From Drouetiella hepatica Uher 2000/2452 (GTDB lineage: Bacteria > Cyanobacteriota > Cyanobacteriia > Elainellales > Elainellaceae): a stretch of 64,000 nt of DNA. The position numbers and the translations under genes are program-made. The stretch spans positions 1-64,000 of the forward strand of contig JAHHHD010000002.1 in the NCBI GenBank assembly GCA_019359505.1, written 5' to 3'. Numbering within the stretch: position 1 is the stretch's first letter; the number at the start of each line of letters is the position of its first letter. Positions 1 through 8,604 of the stretch are shown here, piece after piece. The notes beneath the pieces are model-generated. The model was not told the DNA's origin and searched no databases. It was given only the letters and a program-made list of their open reading frames with translations.

Positions 1-256
1 ACCAGGTTATTAGTGCTATACTGACTTTCAAACTATTAAGTTATCTAGGTTCGGTTGTCTCGGAAATCCTCCGCTCCGCTCTCGCTTCGCTTCGTCCCCC
101 CTCGACCGCTTTATCAATATAGCGGAGAAATTACTGGGGTGTCAACCCTTGGGTCAAGGAATTTTCAGTAAGCCGTGAAACGGCTAGTAGGTAATGCTTC
201 TGAGCATTGGTTGCTTGTGCCTCTGGCAAGCTTGCCAGAGCAAAGCAGAGACAGGC
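1..256. other. Left-edge non-coding stretch
   Basis: No supportable gene was found here. Positions 66-105 are an odd pyrimidine-rich segment with repeated CGCT/CGCTTCG steps. Positions 221-240 form a perfect 20-bp palindrome (CTCTGGCAAGCTTGCCAGAG) just downstream of the small reverse-strand gene that ends at 257. It could act as a weak transcript-end hairpin, but no T-run follows on the reverse strand. Confidence 0.5.
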
Positions 257-634
257 TTACCGCGTTAGGAACATCTTTAGGCGCAGCAAAGTTACGGTCT
301 GTCCCAGATTGAGCTGCAGAGCAGAGACTCCAGCTAAACGAGACTGAATCCATCCCTCGCCCCAGTGCCATTCTTGATAGCCATCGACACCTTTGCTCAT
401 TAGTATTTGCAGTTCGTTGGAGCTAACTGTTTTTACCTGATGCTGAATTGGCACAGGACCAAGCCAGCTTGTAAAGAGGGTTCCTGAATCGAGCCGCTCT
501 GGCATTCCTGGGGAGAATGTTTGGGGGAAAAGCCATTGCTGAAATTGGCTGGGGCAGAGCAGACTGTCAGAGATTTTTTGTTCTGAGGCAGCGATTTCAA
601 TACGAAGGTTACTTTGTTGGAAGGTGCCAAGCAT
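257..634 (-). CDS. Conserved small hypothetical protein
   Basis: This 125-residue protein has no motif I can name. It looks like a real soluble globular protein: composition is balanced, there is no low complexity, it is rich in Trp and Gln (a WHWGEGW stretch near residue 87), and it has no signal peptide or membrane segment. The ATG at 632-634 gives an ordinary start. It is divergent from the MoaD-like gene, with about 120 bp between them. I think it belongs to the many lineage-specific cyanobacterial hypothetical proteins, but that is an impression only. No function is proposed. Confidence 0.6.
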   Translation of the reverse strand: MLGTFQQSNLRIEIAASEQKISDSLLCPSQFQQWLFPQTFSPGMPERLDSGTLFTSWLGPVPIQHQVKTVSSNELQILMSKGVDGYQEWHWGEGWIQSRLAGVSALQLNLGQTVTLLRLKMFLTR

Positions 635-756
635 AGTTAATTTCAGGATAGGTCGTGGATTTTGAGTTTTGTACTTTAGTGACTTAGCGGTAAAGGCGGT
701 AGGCTAATCTGTGTTTACAGGCTAACAAAGAGTTGCAGCGTAACGGAGGAGAGTCA

Positions 757-1014
757 ATGAGCGATCAAATTAAAGTGATGGTGAAACTTTTTGCAGCTTA
801 TCAGGAGGCGTGTGGGGTACCAGCATTGATTCTGCATTTGCCCTCTGGGGCAGCTGTAGGACAGGTACGCGATCGCCTAATTGAGCAATATCCTGAGTTA
901 GAGCAATGGCGTGACGTGACTCGGTTTGGCTTGAATCTTCAGTTTGTAGAACCTGGCGCTGTTTTACAAGATGGGGATGAAGTCGTCTTGATCCCTCCTG
1001 TTAGCGGAGGTTAG
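757..1014 (+). CDS. MoaD/ThiS family sulfur-carrier protein
   Basis: This is a small ubiquitin-fold protein of about 85 residues ending in the Gly-Gly tail (SGG-stop) that is adenylated and thiocarboxylated in MoaD/ThiS-type sulfur carriers. The ATG at 757 is preferred over an earlier frame-open start at 733 because GGAGGA lies just upstream. The family supplies sulfur for molybdopterin, thiamine or amino acid synthesis. In cyanobacteria, relatives sit near threonine synthase, but that gene is not in view. The last codons and the stop lie inside a 14-bp tandem duplication (1003-1030). It is convergent with the nuclease gene that follows. The exact pathway is uncertain. Confidence 0.85.
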   Translation: MSDQIKVMVKLFAAYQEACGVPALILHLPSGAAVGQVRDRLIEQYPELEQWRDVTRFGLNLQFVEPGAVLQDGDEVVLIPPVSGG

Positions 1015-1030
1015 GGAGCGGAGGTTAGGA
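1003..1030. repeat. 14-bp tandem duplication spanning two convergent stop codons
   Basis: The unit AGCGGAGGTTAGG(G/A) occurs twice in tandem (1003-1016, 1017-1030). The first copy encodes the functional Gly-Gly tail and stop of the MoaD-like gene. The second copy supplies the TAA stop (reverse strand, 1025-1027) of the convergent nuclease gene. Confidence 0.9.
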
Positions 1031-2755
1031 AAATGACTCAATATCGAGCTGGGTGAACTGCACAAGCCAATCTTTCACTCGGTAGGTTGCTCGACAGTCG
1101 TCTTCGTTGTAGCGAAGGATTGCCTCTAGATAAGTGTGATCACCTGTGGTTAGCCATTGGTCGTACCAGCAGATGGACTGAGCGCCATTCGCTTCTGAGT
1201 CTCGCCAGTTGAAGCCAAGCCAGCGGGCAATCGATTTGAGGGCATAGCTTTCGATCGGCAAAATGGCGACTCGTGTCACTCGTTCATGCAAATCGACAAA
1301 TCGGCTCAGCAATGACTCAACTAAATCGCTGGGCGTGCCATAGTATTCACCTAGCCGCTTAACGGTCTGAGCTTCGTAGAGACAGAAGTGAAAGATGGGG
1401 GCATGGGGATAGCGCCAGACTAACTCCAGAAATTGGTTCCAGACTTTGCCTTCATCATCCTGACACTTAGCTAGGAAGGGGTGAAAGATTTCGGTTTGAG
1501 TTAGTCGATCGACCACCAAAACTCCGTGCAGGTAGACCAAATTTTGCTCTGGCGCTGCCTCAATGTCGAAGTAGAGTTCTACGTTTGCAGTGGGTAGCTC
1601 TGCTTCGGATAGCAGGGGGGATGTGGGCGAAACCGGAAACTCTACATGGGCGATCGCCCGATTCTGAAGCGCAGCCTGGGCTTGTTTGACTAAACGCTGA
1701 GCAACCTGTGCCCCAAATCCGGGTAGGGGTTCAAGCTGCTTGGGAGGGGCGATCGCAATATCTTCCAGGGTTTTAAGCTGAAGGGCTTTGAGATGGACAT
1801 AGCGACTAGGCGTTATGCCAGGGAGAAGGGAGAGGTGGCGATCGCTCTGAGCCAGGGCATAGCAACGGCTAAACCAATGACAAAGATCACAGCGGCTGTG
1901 GGAAATAAAGACCTCAGGTTCTTGCTGCTGAAGCAAAGTTTCCATGCAGCTTTGCAAAATTTCTTCCATACGGGGCAGCACATCCACGAGGCTAACCCCA
2001 TAGGTGCCGCGCTGTCGCAGGATCAGCCAGCCTGTTTCTGCCCACATGCCTTGGACGGCAGCTAGCACATAGGCATGAAAAGCAACCGCGACCTGATAGT
2101 CCAGCTTTGGGCGTTTGCCGAGACGAATATCGATGGGAGCGTAGATCCAATCGCCCCAGATGGAATACCCTGGCTGTTTAACCAGGAGATCGGGGCAGCT
2201 GACTAAGTGAATGCCATTCTCTAAGGTAATTTGAAGAACGGCATTGGCAATGCGATCGACTCCTTGCTGCATGAGTGCTGTTGTAGCGGCAGCTCCCGCT
2301 ACCCAATCTCGCTTTGGGTAACTTGGTTCGTGGAAGGAGGCTTGAGAGAGAACCTCTCGCTGGTGCAAATAGCTATCTTGGCGCAGTTTTTGCAAGTAGT
2401 CGGGCGCAGAAGCGCGGTGTTGGCGATCGCCGTATCGGTCTAAAAATACTCGACGAGGACAACGCTGATAGTTAAATAAAACTTCGTCAGTCAGCCAAAT
2501 TTCCGTTGAATTTGCGACTGTGTCTGCCTCCAACCCGTCAACTGCCACTGAATCGATAGGCGGCAGGGCGGCAGAAGCTTGAGCAGTCAACAAAACCACG
2601 GAGGCAGGTGATTTATCCTCAGCCTCCGTTAGATCAGGTGAATAAGGGTTAACCGACAGAATCCTCCACGGGGAAGTGCTCTTGAAGATGATTAAATAAA
2701 AGTTGAGAGATAAGTGGAAGTTGGTAAATAGCTGGAAGGCACAGTGCCGCAACAA
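1025..2755 (-). CDS. TM0106-type RecB-like Fe-S nuclease with RNase H-like domain
   Basis: This is a putative nuclease of up to 576 residues. The N-terminal half resembles the TM0106/RecB-Cas4 group: a CPRR motif after the WLTDEVLFNYQR stretch and a later CDLCHWFSRC cluster provide four cysteines suited to a 4Fe-4S cluster. The C-terminal half is a DEDD-type RNase H-like fold (YFDIEAAPEQ near residue 387 and a final YNEDDCRATY motif). The family is thought to process nucleic acids, but its substrate is undefined. The start is uncertain: the frame opens with TTG at 2755, and the first roughly 80 residues look unconserved. No ATG precedes the conserved core. The stop codon comes from the tandem duplication at 1003-1030. 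Confidence 0.8.
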   Translation of the reverse strand: MLRHCAFQLFTNFHLSLNFYLIIFKSTSPWRILSVNPYSPDLTEAEDKSPASVVLLTAQASAALPPIDSVAVDGLEADTVANSTEIWLTDEVLFNYQRCPRRVFLDRYGDRQHRASAPDYLQKLRQDSYLHQREVLSQASFHEPSYPKRDWVAGAAATTALMQQGVDRIANAVLQITLENGIHLVSCPDLLVKQPGYSIWGDWIYAPIDIRLGKRPKLDYQVAVAFHAYVLAAVQGMWAETGWLILRQRGTYGVSLVDVLPRMEEILQSCMETLLQQQEPEVFISHSRCDLCHWFSRCYALAQSDRHLSLLPGITPSRYVHLKALQLKTLEDIAIAPPKQLEPLPGFGAQVAQRLVKQAQAALQNRAIAHVEFPVSPTSPLLSEAELPTANVELYFDIEAAPEQNLVYLHGVLVVDRLTQTEIFHPFLAKCQDDEGKVWNQFLELVWRYPHAPIFHFCLYEAQTVKRLGEYYGTPSDLVESLLSRFVDLHERVTRVAILPIESYALKSIARWLGFNWRDSEANGAQSICWYDQWLTTGDHTYLEAILRYNEDDCRATYRVKDWLVQFTQLDIESFS

Positions 2756-2973
2756 TCGGCTGAGGCGATCGGTGCTCTAGAAAATCTGTATCTGCCCACT
2801 TTGCCATACTGCGTTACATACCCAAAAGGGATTCAGTTTTTTTGCAGTTGATATCCTACCTATGACTTTAGCTTGATTCTTTAAATCTTGCTAAAGCCAT
2901 TTTAGTAGAGCCACAGAGATTTCAGCTATGGAAATCGGTTATGGAAACAGGCAGCGACGTTAGGAAGTGAGGT

Positions 2974-5532
2974 TTAAGGGGAAGTTTTGAGATGAGCCAG
3001 TTCTTCTGATGCTTGAGTTTCACCGTTGAGAAGAGGCAGATAAGCAACCACCCATTCCGCCACCTTTTCTTTTTTGTCTAAGTTGAGTAGGCGATCGCCA
3101 CTACCCGTTCTAGTTTGTACCGGGATCTGTTCTGGAAGCAGTCGAGCCATGCGATCGACATCCGTTAGCACTCTTACCTCCATACCAGGGGCAGCTAGCG
3201 CGATTCCCGCCAGACGATCGGTTTTGATCGAAAACTGAACTGCCTGAACTCCAATTTCGCCTCGATTGCCGGGTTTAATATTGCTGATGGGCATACGCTT
3301 AGCATTGCTTTGGGCAGAAATGAGCAGCAAATCATCGGATGCAGTCAGTGCCAGACAGCCTACTAGCTCTTCTTGCTTTGGCAAGCGCAGAGCCAAATTA
3401 CCTTGAGCCGATCGCCCCATCACAGGCACCTGCTCATCATTGATGGTAAACCGCAAAATGCGCCCGCCAGAAGTTGCCAAAACAAGCTGCTCTCCTACTT
3501 CTGCTAGTGTCACATAGCGAAGCTCGTCGTCGTCTTTGAGTTTGAGTGCCGCCAACCCTCGCCCGGTGAGATTTGTAAATTCTGAGAGCGGCATTCGCTT
3601 CAGCCGTCCCTGACGCGTCAGCATAATCAAATCGAGCGTTTCTAGATCATTTGGGAAAAGAACAAACTGGGTAACGATCGTTTCAGGATCGCCCTGAGCA
3701 GTGGCAGGTAGCAGAGTTACTAGCGGCGTACCTTTAGACTGCCGAGTCGTAGGCGGAATATCGCTGACTTTTACCGTGTACGCTCTGCCGCTACGGGTCA
3801 GCACCAGCAATTCCTGGTTGGCAGTCGCCATTTCCACAAGGGTGGTGAAGTCCTCGTTTTGCACTAGGGTTTGAACGGGCGGCAACTCTTGCTTAGCCAT
3901 CTGACGCTGAAAGACCTTGGGTGACAACCGACGCACATAGCCGCGATGGGTGAACTCCAAGACAATTTCTTGAGTCTCTGCTTCTCCTTCAGCAACCACT
4001 TCGGCAAGTTGGGCAAGTTCGATCGCCTGCTCTTCGGCAGTCAGCAAGCGAGTTCGGCGGGGATCGGCGTACTTGCGCTTGAGGGTGCGCAGGTCTTTCT
4101 TCAGCGACTTCAGCAGCTCCTTGCGGTTGTCCAAAAGCCGCTGAAGTTCCTGCATTCGCTGAGTCAGGTCGTCATATTCAGTTTGTAGGTTTTGTCGCTC
4201 TAGTCCCGTGAGACGGCGCAGCGGCATCGCCAAAATCGCGTCAGCTTGACGATCGCTAAATTCAAACCGCTCTTTCATCGTAGCTTTGGCGGTGCTGCCG
4301 TCGGGAGCGTGGCGCAAGATATCAATCACGTCATCTAGCCGATCGAGCGATCGCAGTAAGCCCTCCAGCACATGCGCCCGCTCTCCTGATTTATCCAGCT
4401 CAAAGCGATATTGCCGGGTCAGCGTCGTTTCCCGGAAGCTAAGAAACTCCTGAAGCATCTCCCGCAGAGGCAACTGACGCGGCTGTCCATCGACAATTGC
4501 CAGCATGATGACACCAAAATTAGACTGTAGCTGCGTTAGCTTATAAAGCCGCTCTAGAATCACGGCAGGCTGAACATCTCGCTTCAGCTCAATGACGACC
4601 CGCATTCCGTCGCGATCGCTCTCGTCTCGCAGATCGGCAATACCTTCAATCCTGCCCTGGTTGACCAATTCAGCAATTTTTTCAATCCAGGTTGCCTTGT
4701 TGACCTGAAAAGGCAGCTCTGTGACGATAATGGCTAACCGCTGCCGCCCTCGCCCCACAGGAACTTCCTCTAGTCGAACCACGCCACGCACCGAAATGCT
4801 TCCGCGCCCGGTGCTATAGGCTTCTTCGATGCCAGACCTGCCCGTAATTTCGCCGCCTGTGGGAAAATCGGGCGCAGGAATGAGCTTAAACAGCTCTTTG
4901 TCAGGGAGGTCAGGGCGATCGATCAGAGCAATTAAGCCATCAATTACCTCGCCTAAGTTGTGGGGCGGAATATTGGTTGCCATCCCCACCGCAATGCCCG
5001 AACAGCCGTTGAGGAGCAGGAAAGGCAGCTGAGCAGGTAAAACGATCGGCTCTTGCTGGGAGTTGTCGAAGTTGCCGATGAAGTCTACCGTAGCTTCACC
5101 AATTTCAGCTAGCAGTCCCTCATTGCCGACAGGCGAAAGGCGAGTTTCGGTATAGCGCATCGCGGCTGGAGGGTCGTCATCCACCGAGCCAAAGTTGCCA
5201 TGTCCCTCCAGCATGGGATAGCGGCTGGAAAAGTCTTGCACCATGCGCACCAGCGCGTCATAGACCGACTGATCGCCGTGGGGATGATATTTGCCTAGTA
5301 CATCCCCCACCACACGAGCGCACTTTCGATAGGGGCGATCGGGAGTCAAGCCCAGCTCGTGCATGGCGTACAGAACTCGCCGATGCACAGGTTTCAATCC
5401 ATCTCGCACATCAGGCAGCGCCCGCCCCACAATGACACTCATGGCATACTCAAGGTATGAGCGCTGGACTTCCGTATGCAAGGCAGTTGGGATGATTTGT
5501 CCTGCCGTAAGGATGCTCAACTGTTCAGCCAT
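2974..5532 (-). CDS. gyrA: DNA gyrase/topoisomerase IV subunit A (GyrA-like)
   Basis: This is the DNA-cleaving subunit of a type IIA topoisomerase, which partners with a GyrB/ParE ATPase. From the ATG at 5532 (AAGGA ten bases upstream; an upstream TTG at 5550 is less likely) the protein is about 852 residues. The breakage-reunion domain is intact: KPVHRR, the GKYHPHGD motif and the active-site tyrosine in AAMRYTETR (about residue 127). A coiled-coil segment follows and then a C-terminal beta-pinwheel of repeated blades. The QRRGGRG-type GyrA box that permits negative supercoiling is not visible; the equivalent stretch reads [13 protein letters not shown]. Cyanobacteria often carry two GyrA paralogues, and this one could be ParC-like. 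The symbol is therefore provisional. Confidence 0.9.
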   Translation of the reverse strand: MAEQLSILTAGQIIPTALHTEVQRSYLEYAMSVIVGRALPDVRDGLKPVHRRVLYAMHELGLTPDRPYRKCARVVGDVLGKYHPHGDQSVYDALVRMVQDFSSRYPMLEGHGNFGSVDDDPPAAMRYTETRLSPVGNEGLLAEIGEATVDFIGNFDNSQQEPIVLPAQLPFLLLNGCSGIAVGMATNIPPHNLGEVIDGLIALIDRPDLPDKELFKLIPAPDFPTGGEITGRSGIEEAYSTGRGSISVRGVVRLEEVPVGRGRQRLAIIVTELPFQVNKATWIEKIAELVNQGRIEGIADLRDESDRDGMRVVIELKRDVQPAVILERLYKLTQLQSNFGVIMLAIVDGQPRQLPLREMLQEFLSFRETTLTRQYRFELDKSGERAHVLEGLLRSLDRLDDVIDILRHAPDGSTAKATMKERFEFSDRQADAILAMPLRRLTGLERQNLQTEYDDLTQRMQELQRLLDNRKELLKSLKKDLRTLKRKYADPRRTRLLTAEEQAIELAQLAEVVAEGEAETQEIVLEFTHRGYVRRLSPKVFQRQMAKQELPPVQTLVQNEDFTTLVEMATANQELLVLTRSGRAYTVKVSDIPPTTRQSKGTPLVTLLPATAQGDPETIVTQFVLFPNDLETLDLIMLTRQGRLKRMPLSEFTNLTGRGLAALKLKDDDELRYVTLAEVGEQLVLATSGGRILRFTINDEQVPVMGRSAQGNLALRLPKQEELVGCLALTASDDLLLISAQSNAKRMPISNIKPGNRGEIGVQAVQFSIKTDRLAGIALAAPGMEVRVLTDVDRMARLLPEQIPVQTRTGSGDRLLNLDKKEKVAEWVVAYLPLLNGETQASEELAHLKTSP

Positions 5533-5716
5533 GCGGTTTATGTCCTTCAAATTTGCGGGTCACGATTGTAGGAAAGTTTAAGAATTCTCGGTCAGGCGGA
5601 GGGATTTCAGCAAATGGCACATAACTTTCACTTTAATTTCACAGTAGTATCAAACTGCGACGACAAAGATCATTCATGCTGAAATTAGACTGGATTAGGC
5701 AGATAGGAAAAGCGAT

Positions 5717-6115
5717 ATGAAGACCGTTCTAATTGTGGAAGATGATTTGATCAATGCGCGCGTCTTTTCCAAAATTTTGACCAAACGAGGTGGGCTAGAA
5801 GTTAAGCACACTGAAAATGTGGAAGAAGTGATGGAAATTGCTCAGGCTCGAACTGCCGACATTATTTTGATGGATGTTTCCCTCTCTCACAGCATGTACC
5901 AGGGCAAGCCTGTGGATGGCATCAAAATTACTCAAATGTTGAAAGCCGATCCGCAAACGGCTGATCTGCCCATTATCTTGGTAACGGCTCATGCGATGGA
6001 AGGCGATCGCGAACACTTTTTGAAACAAAGCGGCGCAGACGACTATATTTCCAAGCCTGTTGTCGATCACCAGCAGTTTGTGGATCAGATTGTGGCATTG
6101 CTTCCCAAAGACTGA
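5717..6115 (+). CDS. Stand-alone CheY-like response regulator
   Basis: This is a single receiver domain of 132 residues with no output domain. The acidic pair is E8-D9/D10 (VEDD), the phospho-acceptor is D53 in LMDVS, the conserved Thr is near T90 (LVTAH) and the conserved Lys is in ISKP (about K113). A good Shine-Dalgarno (AGGA) precedes the ATG. It probably relays phosphate between a histidine kinase and a partner in trans, as DivK/CheY-type proteins do. No kinase is nearby, so the partner is unknown. Its stop codon lies in a 16-bp tandem duplication, and a stem-loop terminator follows at 6161-6190. Confidence 0.92.
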   Translation: MKTVLIVEDDLINARVFSKILTKRGGLEVKHTENVEEVMEIAQARTADIILMDVSLSHSMYQGKPVDGIKITQMLKADPQTADLPIILVTAHAMEGDREHFLKQSGADDYISKPVVDHQQFVDQIVALLPKD

Positions 6116-6142
6116 ACTTCCTAAAGACTGAACTTCCTAAAG
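6108..6142. repeat. 16-bp tandem duplication containing a stop codon
   Basis: The unit AAAGACTGAACTTCCT is present twice in direct tandem, followed by the start of a third (AAAGA). The first copy encodes the last residues and TGA stop of the response regulator, so the second copy repeats the stop-codon context downstream. Confidence 0.9.
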
Positions 6143-6160
6143 ATAAAGTATTTTTGTACT

Positions 6161-6190
6161 ATTCTGCCAGTCTCAGTTTTGGCAGAATTT
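6161..6190 (+). terminator. Stem-loop terminator after the response regulator
   Basis: ATTCTGCCA (6161-6169) pairs with TGGCAGAAT (6180-6188), followed by TTCGTTC. The position about 45 bp after the response-regulator stop suits a transcript end; the T-run is weak. Confidence 0.6.
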
Positions 6191-6194
6191 CGTT

Positions 6195-6242
6195 CAAAAA
6201 AGCACCTGACAAAGTAGCGTTAGCGCTCTTTTATCAGGTGCT
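6195..6242 (-). terminator. Rho-independent-type terminator for the lysozyme gene
   Basis: AGCACCTGA and TCAGGTGCT form the outer stem, with an inner AGCGTTAGCGCT stem. Read on the reverse strand, the hairpin is followed by a run of six T. It lies about 100 bp after the end of the lysozyme gene. Confidence 0.65.
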
Positions 6243-6304
6243 GGCTCAACCAAGGAGGAATCAAAGCTTCAGGCAGAGTGGGCTACAACCCCTTTTGATC
6301 CACT

Positions 6305-6332
6305 AAATTGCGGTTCACAAATTGCGGTTCAC
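6305..6332. repeat. 14-bp direct tandem duplication
   Basis: AAATTGCGGTTCAC is repeated exactly twice, ending 12 bp from the reverse-strand stop codon of the lysozyme gene (6344-6346). Confidence 0.9.
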
Positions 6333-6343
6333 AAAGACGCAGA

Positions 6344-8107
6344 CTACAGAAAGGCAGTGTAATCTTGCCCCAAGAACAGCGCCTTCTCTGCGCTACGGCG
6401 GCGCGTCAGTCCCGGCAGCTCTACTCCGTCCCCTTTGTTCCATCGGGCAAATTCGTTGGCTGCACCCTGATAATCGCCCTGGTTTAGCTTACGGAGCAGC
6501 GTAGAGCTGTTCAATGCCCCTTCACCCACGTTGTAGGTAAACGAGACTAGAGCCGAGAATTGATCGCTGTTTAAGGACACTTTCACAGCACTTTTCACAG
6601 CCCGCTCAAATCTATCCAAGTCTTGCTTAAGGTAGCTTTCAGCTTGCGCTTCAGTAATGCGCATTCCGGCTCTAATTCCAGAGGTAGTGCCATAGCCGAT
6701 CGTCCAAACGCCCACGGGGTCAAGATAGGAGTCTAAACGCAGCCCCTCAAAAGATTTAAGCACGTTCAAACCTTTGGAGTTAATGCTGCCATCAGAGCTG
6801 CCGCTGCCTCCTGTCGGACGCGGAGTGGGATTGCTGGTGGTACCCCCAGACTGGATGCCGCCGCTGTTATTGTTGGTGTTGTTATTATTGCTGCCGCTAC
6901 TACCGCTACTACCGCCATTGCTGCTGCCGTTGCCAAAATTGGCAATGCTGCTATTGCCATCTACCTGCACCAAGTTAGATTGAGCCGCCACGTAGCCTCG
7001 TTTACCATCAGACGTACTCACCTGATACCAGTCTGGAACGCTTGTATCGTCTGAGGATTTCACTTTGCCAAGGATTTTGAGATTTGTACCAGAGTTCAAG
7101 GCTGCGATCGGCGAATTATTCACCGTTGAAGCTTTTGACCGAAGATTGAGCGTTGATGTCACCACTTTGGCGGTGGGCTGAACTTCCTTAAGGGAAACAT
7201 CGATCGCCGAATCACCCGTCCGCTCATAGTATTGAACATAGAAATCAAATGAGCCACCCGCATTTTCAGGGACGCTCAACAACTGCGTCCAAGCTCCGCT
7301 GCTGTTGCCGCGCCAGTCGCCATTGAGGCTCGTCACGACTTTTCCCGTCTGGCGATTGCGAAAGAAAAACCGCGTTCCGTCATTAGAATCGCTCTTGACC
7401 TCGTAGAACTTGCCCGCCTTGAGCGAAACCTGCGTCGAGGTTTGAAGGGCATAGTTGTCGCTGTTAATGCCCGATCCGGGGCTACCCGACCCATAGTTGA
7501 GTTTTAACCGCGCCAAAGTCTTGCCGCTCTTACCTCGTCCACCTAAATCTTTTTTCAGATCCGGGCGGCTAAAGTTGTAGCTGTTGTAGTCGTCTACATT
7601 GCCAGCAGTGCGGTTAATAAAGCTACCGTTCCATCGGCTGGAAGACCCGCCAAATAGGTTGCCAAATAAATCGCTCAAGAGACCACGAGACTGACTAGAA
7701 GAGCTTTTTAGGTACTGATAGCCTCCAGACTGCGAGGTGCTAGATAGGCTAACGGGTTGAGTGGATAGAGTCAGTTGATAGGTAGCAGGGCGATCGCCTC
7801 CCCCGTTCACCTTGAGGAAATAAGTTCCTTTATTAACGCTATTGAGCTTGAGAGAGTTCTTACCCTGACTGAGCTGAGAGCGTCCCAGAGTCTCCCCTGA
7901 GTCAATTCGGGCATTGCGATTGCGATCCTGCACCAGCTCAGCAGAGGCATTCCCTGTCAGCCGCAAATTAAAGCTGCTTTTCTGCTTGATCCGGACGCTG
8001 TACACCTGGGTAGCAGCGTCACCAAATTCGTTCTTGAAGCCTTTTCCTTGGGGGTTGAGGGCGATCGCCTCTGCCCGCTTCAGGCTATTATCAGTGGTTC
8101 TTGACAT
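6344..8107 (-). CDS. Mosaic GH24 (T4-type) lysozyme with PPC-like and SH3 domains
   Basis: This 587-residue multidomain protein is predicted to cut peptidoglycan. Residues about 20-115 resemble a bacterial pre-peptidase (PPC) beta-sandwich with a DRNRNARID-like calcium-type loop. Residues about 155-310 form a second beta-rich, Gly/Ser-rich region of unknown type. Residues about 315-385 are an SH3b domain (LNLRSKAS, WYQV, GYVAA). A Ser/Gly/Asn low-complexity linker follows, and residues 446-587 are a GH24 muramidase. Its catalytic set matches T4 lysozyme spacing: E454 (FEGLR), D463 (LDPVG) and T469. I see no Sec signal peptide or membrane segment, which is odd for a wall hydrolase. It could be released by another route or act after lysis. 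Confidence 0.85.
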   Translation of the reverse strand: MSRTTDNSLKRAEAIALNPQGKGFKNEFGDAATQVYSVRIKQKSSFNLRLTGNASAELVQDRNRNARIDSGETLGRSQLSQGKNSLKLNSVNKGTYFLKVNGGGDRPATYQLTLSTQPVSLSSTSQSGGYQYLKSSSSQSRGLLSDLFGNLFGGSSSRWNGSFINRTAGNVDDYNSYNFSRPDLKKDLGGRGKSGKTLARLKLNYGSGSPGSGINSDNYALQTSTQVSLKAGKFYEVKSDSNDGTRFFFRNRQTGKVVTSLNGDWRGNSSGAWTQLLSVPENAGGSFDFYVQYYERTGDSAIDVSLKEVQPTAKVVTSTLNLRSKASTVNNSPIAALNSGTNLKILGKVKSSDDTSVPDWYQVSTSDGKRGYVAAQSNLVQVDGNSSIANFGNGSSNGGSSGSSGSNNNNTNNNSGGIQSGGTTSNPTPRPTGGSGSSDGSINSKGLNVLKSFEGLRLDSYLDPVGVWTIGYGTTSGIRAGMRITEAQAESYLKQDLDRFERAVKSAVKVSLNSDQFSALVSFTYNVGEGALNSSTLLRKLNQGDYQGAANEFARWNKGDGVELPGLTRRRSAEKALFLGQDYTAFL

Positions 8108-8604
8108 AGCTTTTCCCGTAACATCTGATACCTAATACCGTCACGATGCGTTATGAGGCGTTGCTGGTTTTATGTATGAATTTTTTTTGAAAGGGGCGCG
8201 GAGCGTCCCTTTCAAAAAAAATTCATACCCAGATTCAGCAATGCCCGTTATGAAACTTGGGGTCAGTTATGAATCTGAACCCGTAGAGATCTGAGCTAAT
8301 AAAAATCTGAGTTAGATCATCCGCGCTTAGTTTGCCTAGACGCAGAGAGAAGTAGACAAGTGCCCATGTGGGGAATCTTTTTAGATGATTTTCTGAGCAG
8401 TTTGTCCTAATGAAACCGTCACAGTTTTTGAAACAAGCAACCTGAAGAGGTTGGCGATCGTTAGGCTAGGTAGCGTCATTCCGTGCCAAGCGTGACATCT
8501 AGTACCTAGCCAATACCGTCTAATCCGGTTGGAAACAAAGCCTTTGCGAATTTATGATGGAGATAGCAAGCTGAGCTAAAAGCAACGGAACACGCCACAC
8601 CTGT
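8108..8604. other. Intergenic region carrying a MITE-like insertion
   Basis: No gene was found in this 497-bp stretch between the divergent lysozyme and hydrolase genes. It holds the inverted-repeat element at 8157-8245 with its target duplication. The remainder (8254-8604) shows nothing I can name, and promoters for both flanking genes are presumably here. Confidence 0.7.
8149..8253. mobile_element. MITE-like inverted-repeat element with 8-bp target-site duplication
   Basis: The element (8157-8245, 89 bp) is almost all inverted repeat. The left arm GGCGTTGCTG...GTATGAATTTTTTTTGAAAGGG matches the reverse complement of the right arm, which ends in CAGCAATGCC. It is flanked on both sides by the identical octamer CGTTATGA (8149-8156 and 8246-8253), the signature of transposase-mediated insertion. 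It encodes nothing, so it must have been moved in trans. Confidence 0.85.
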
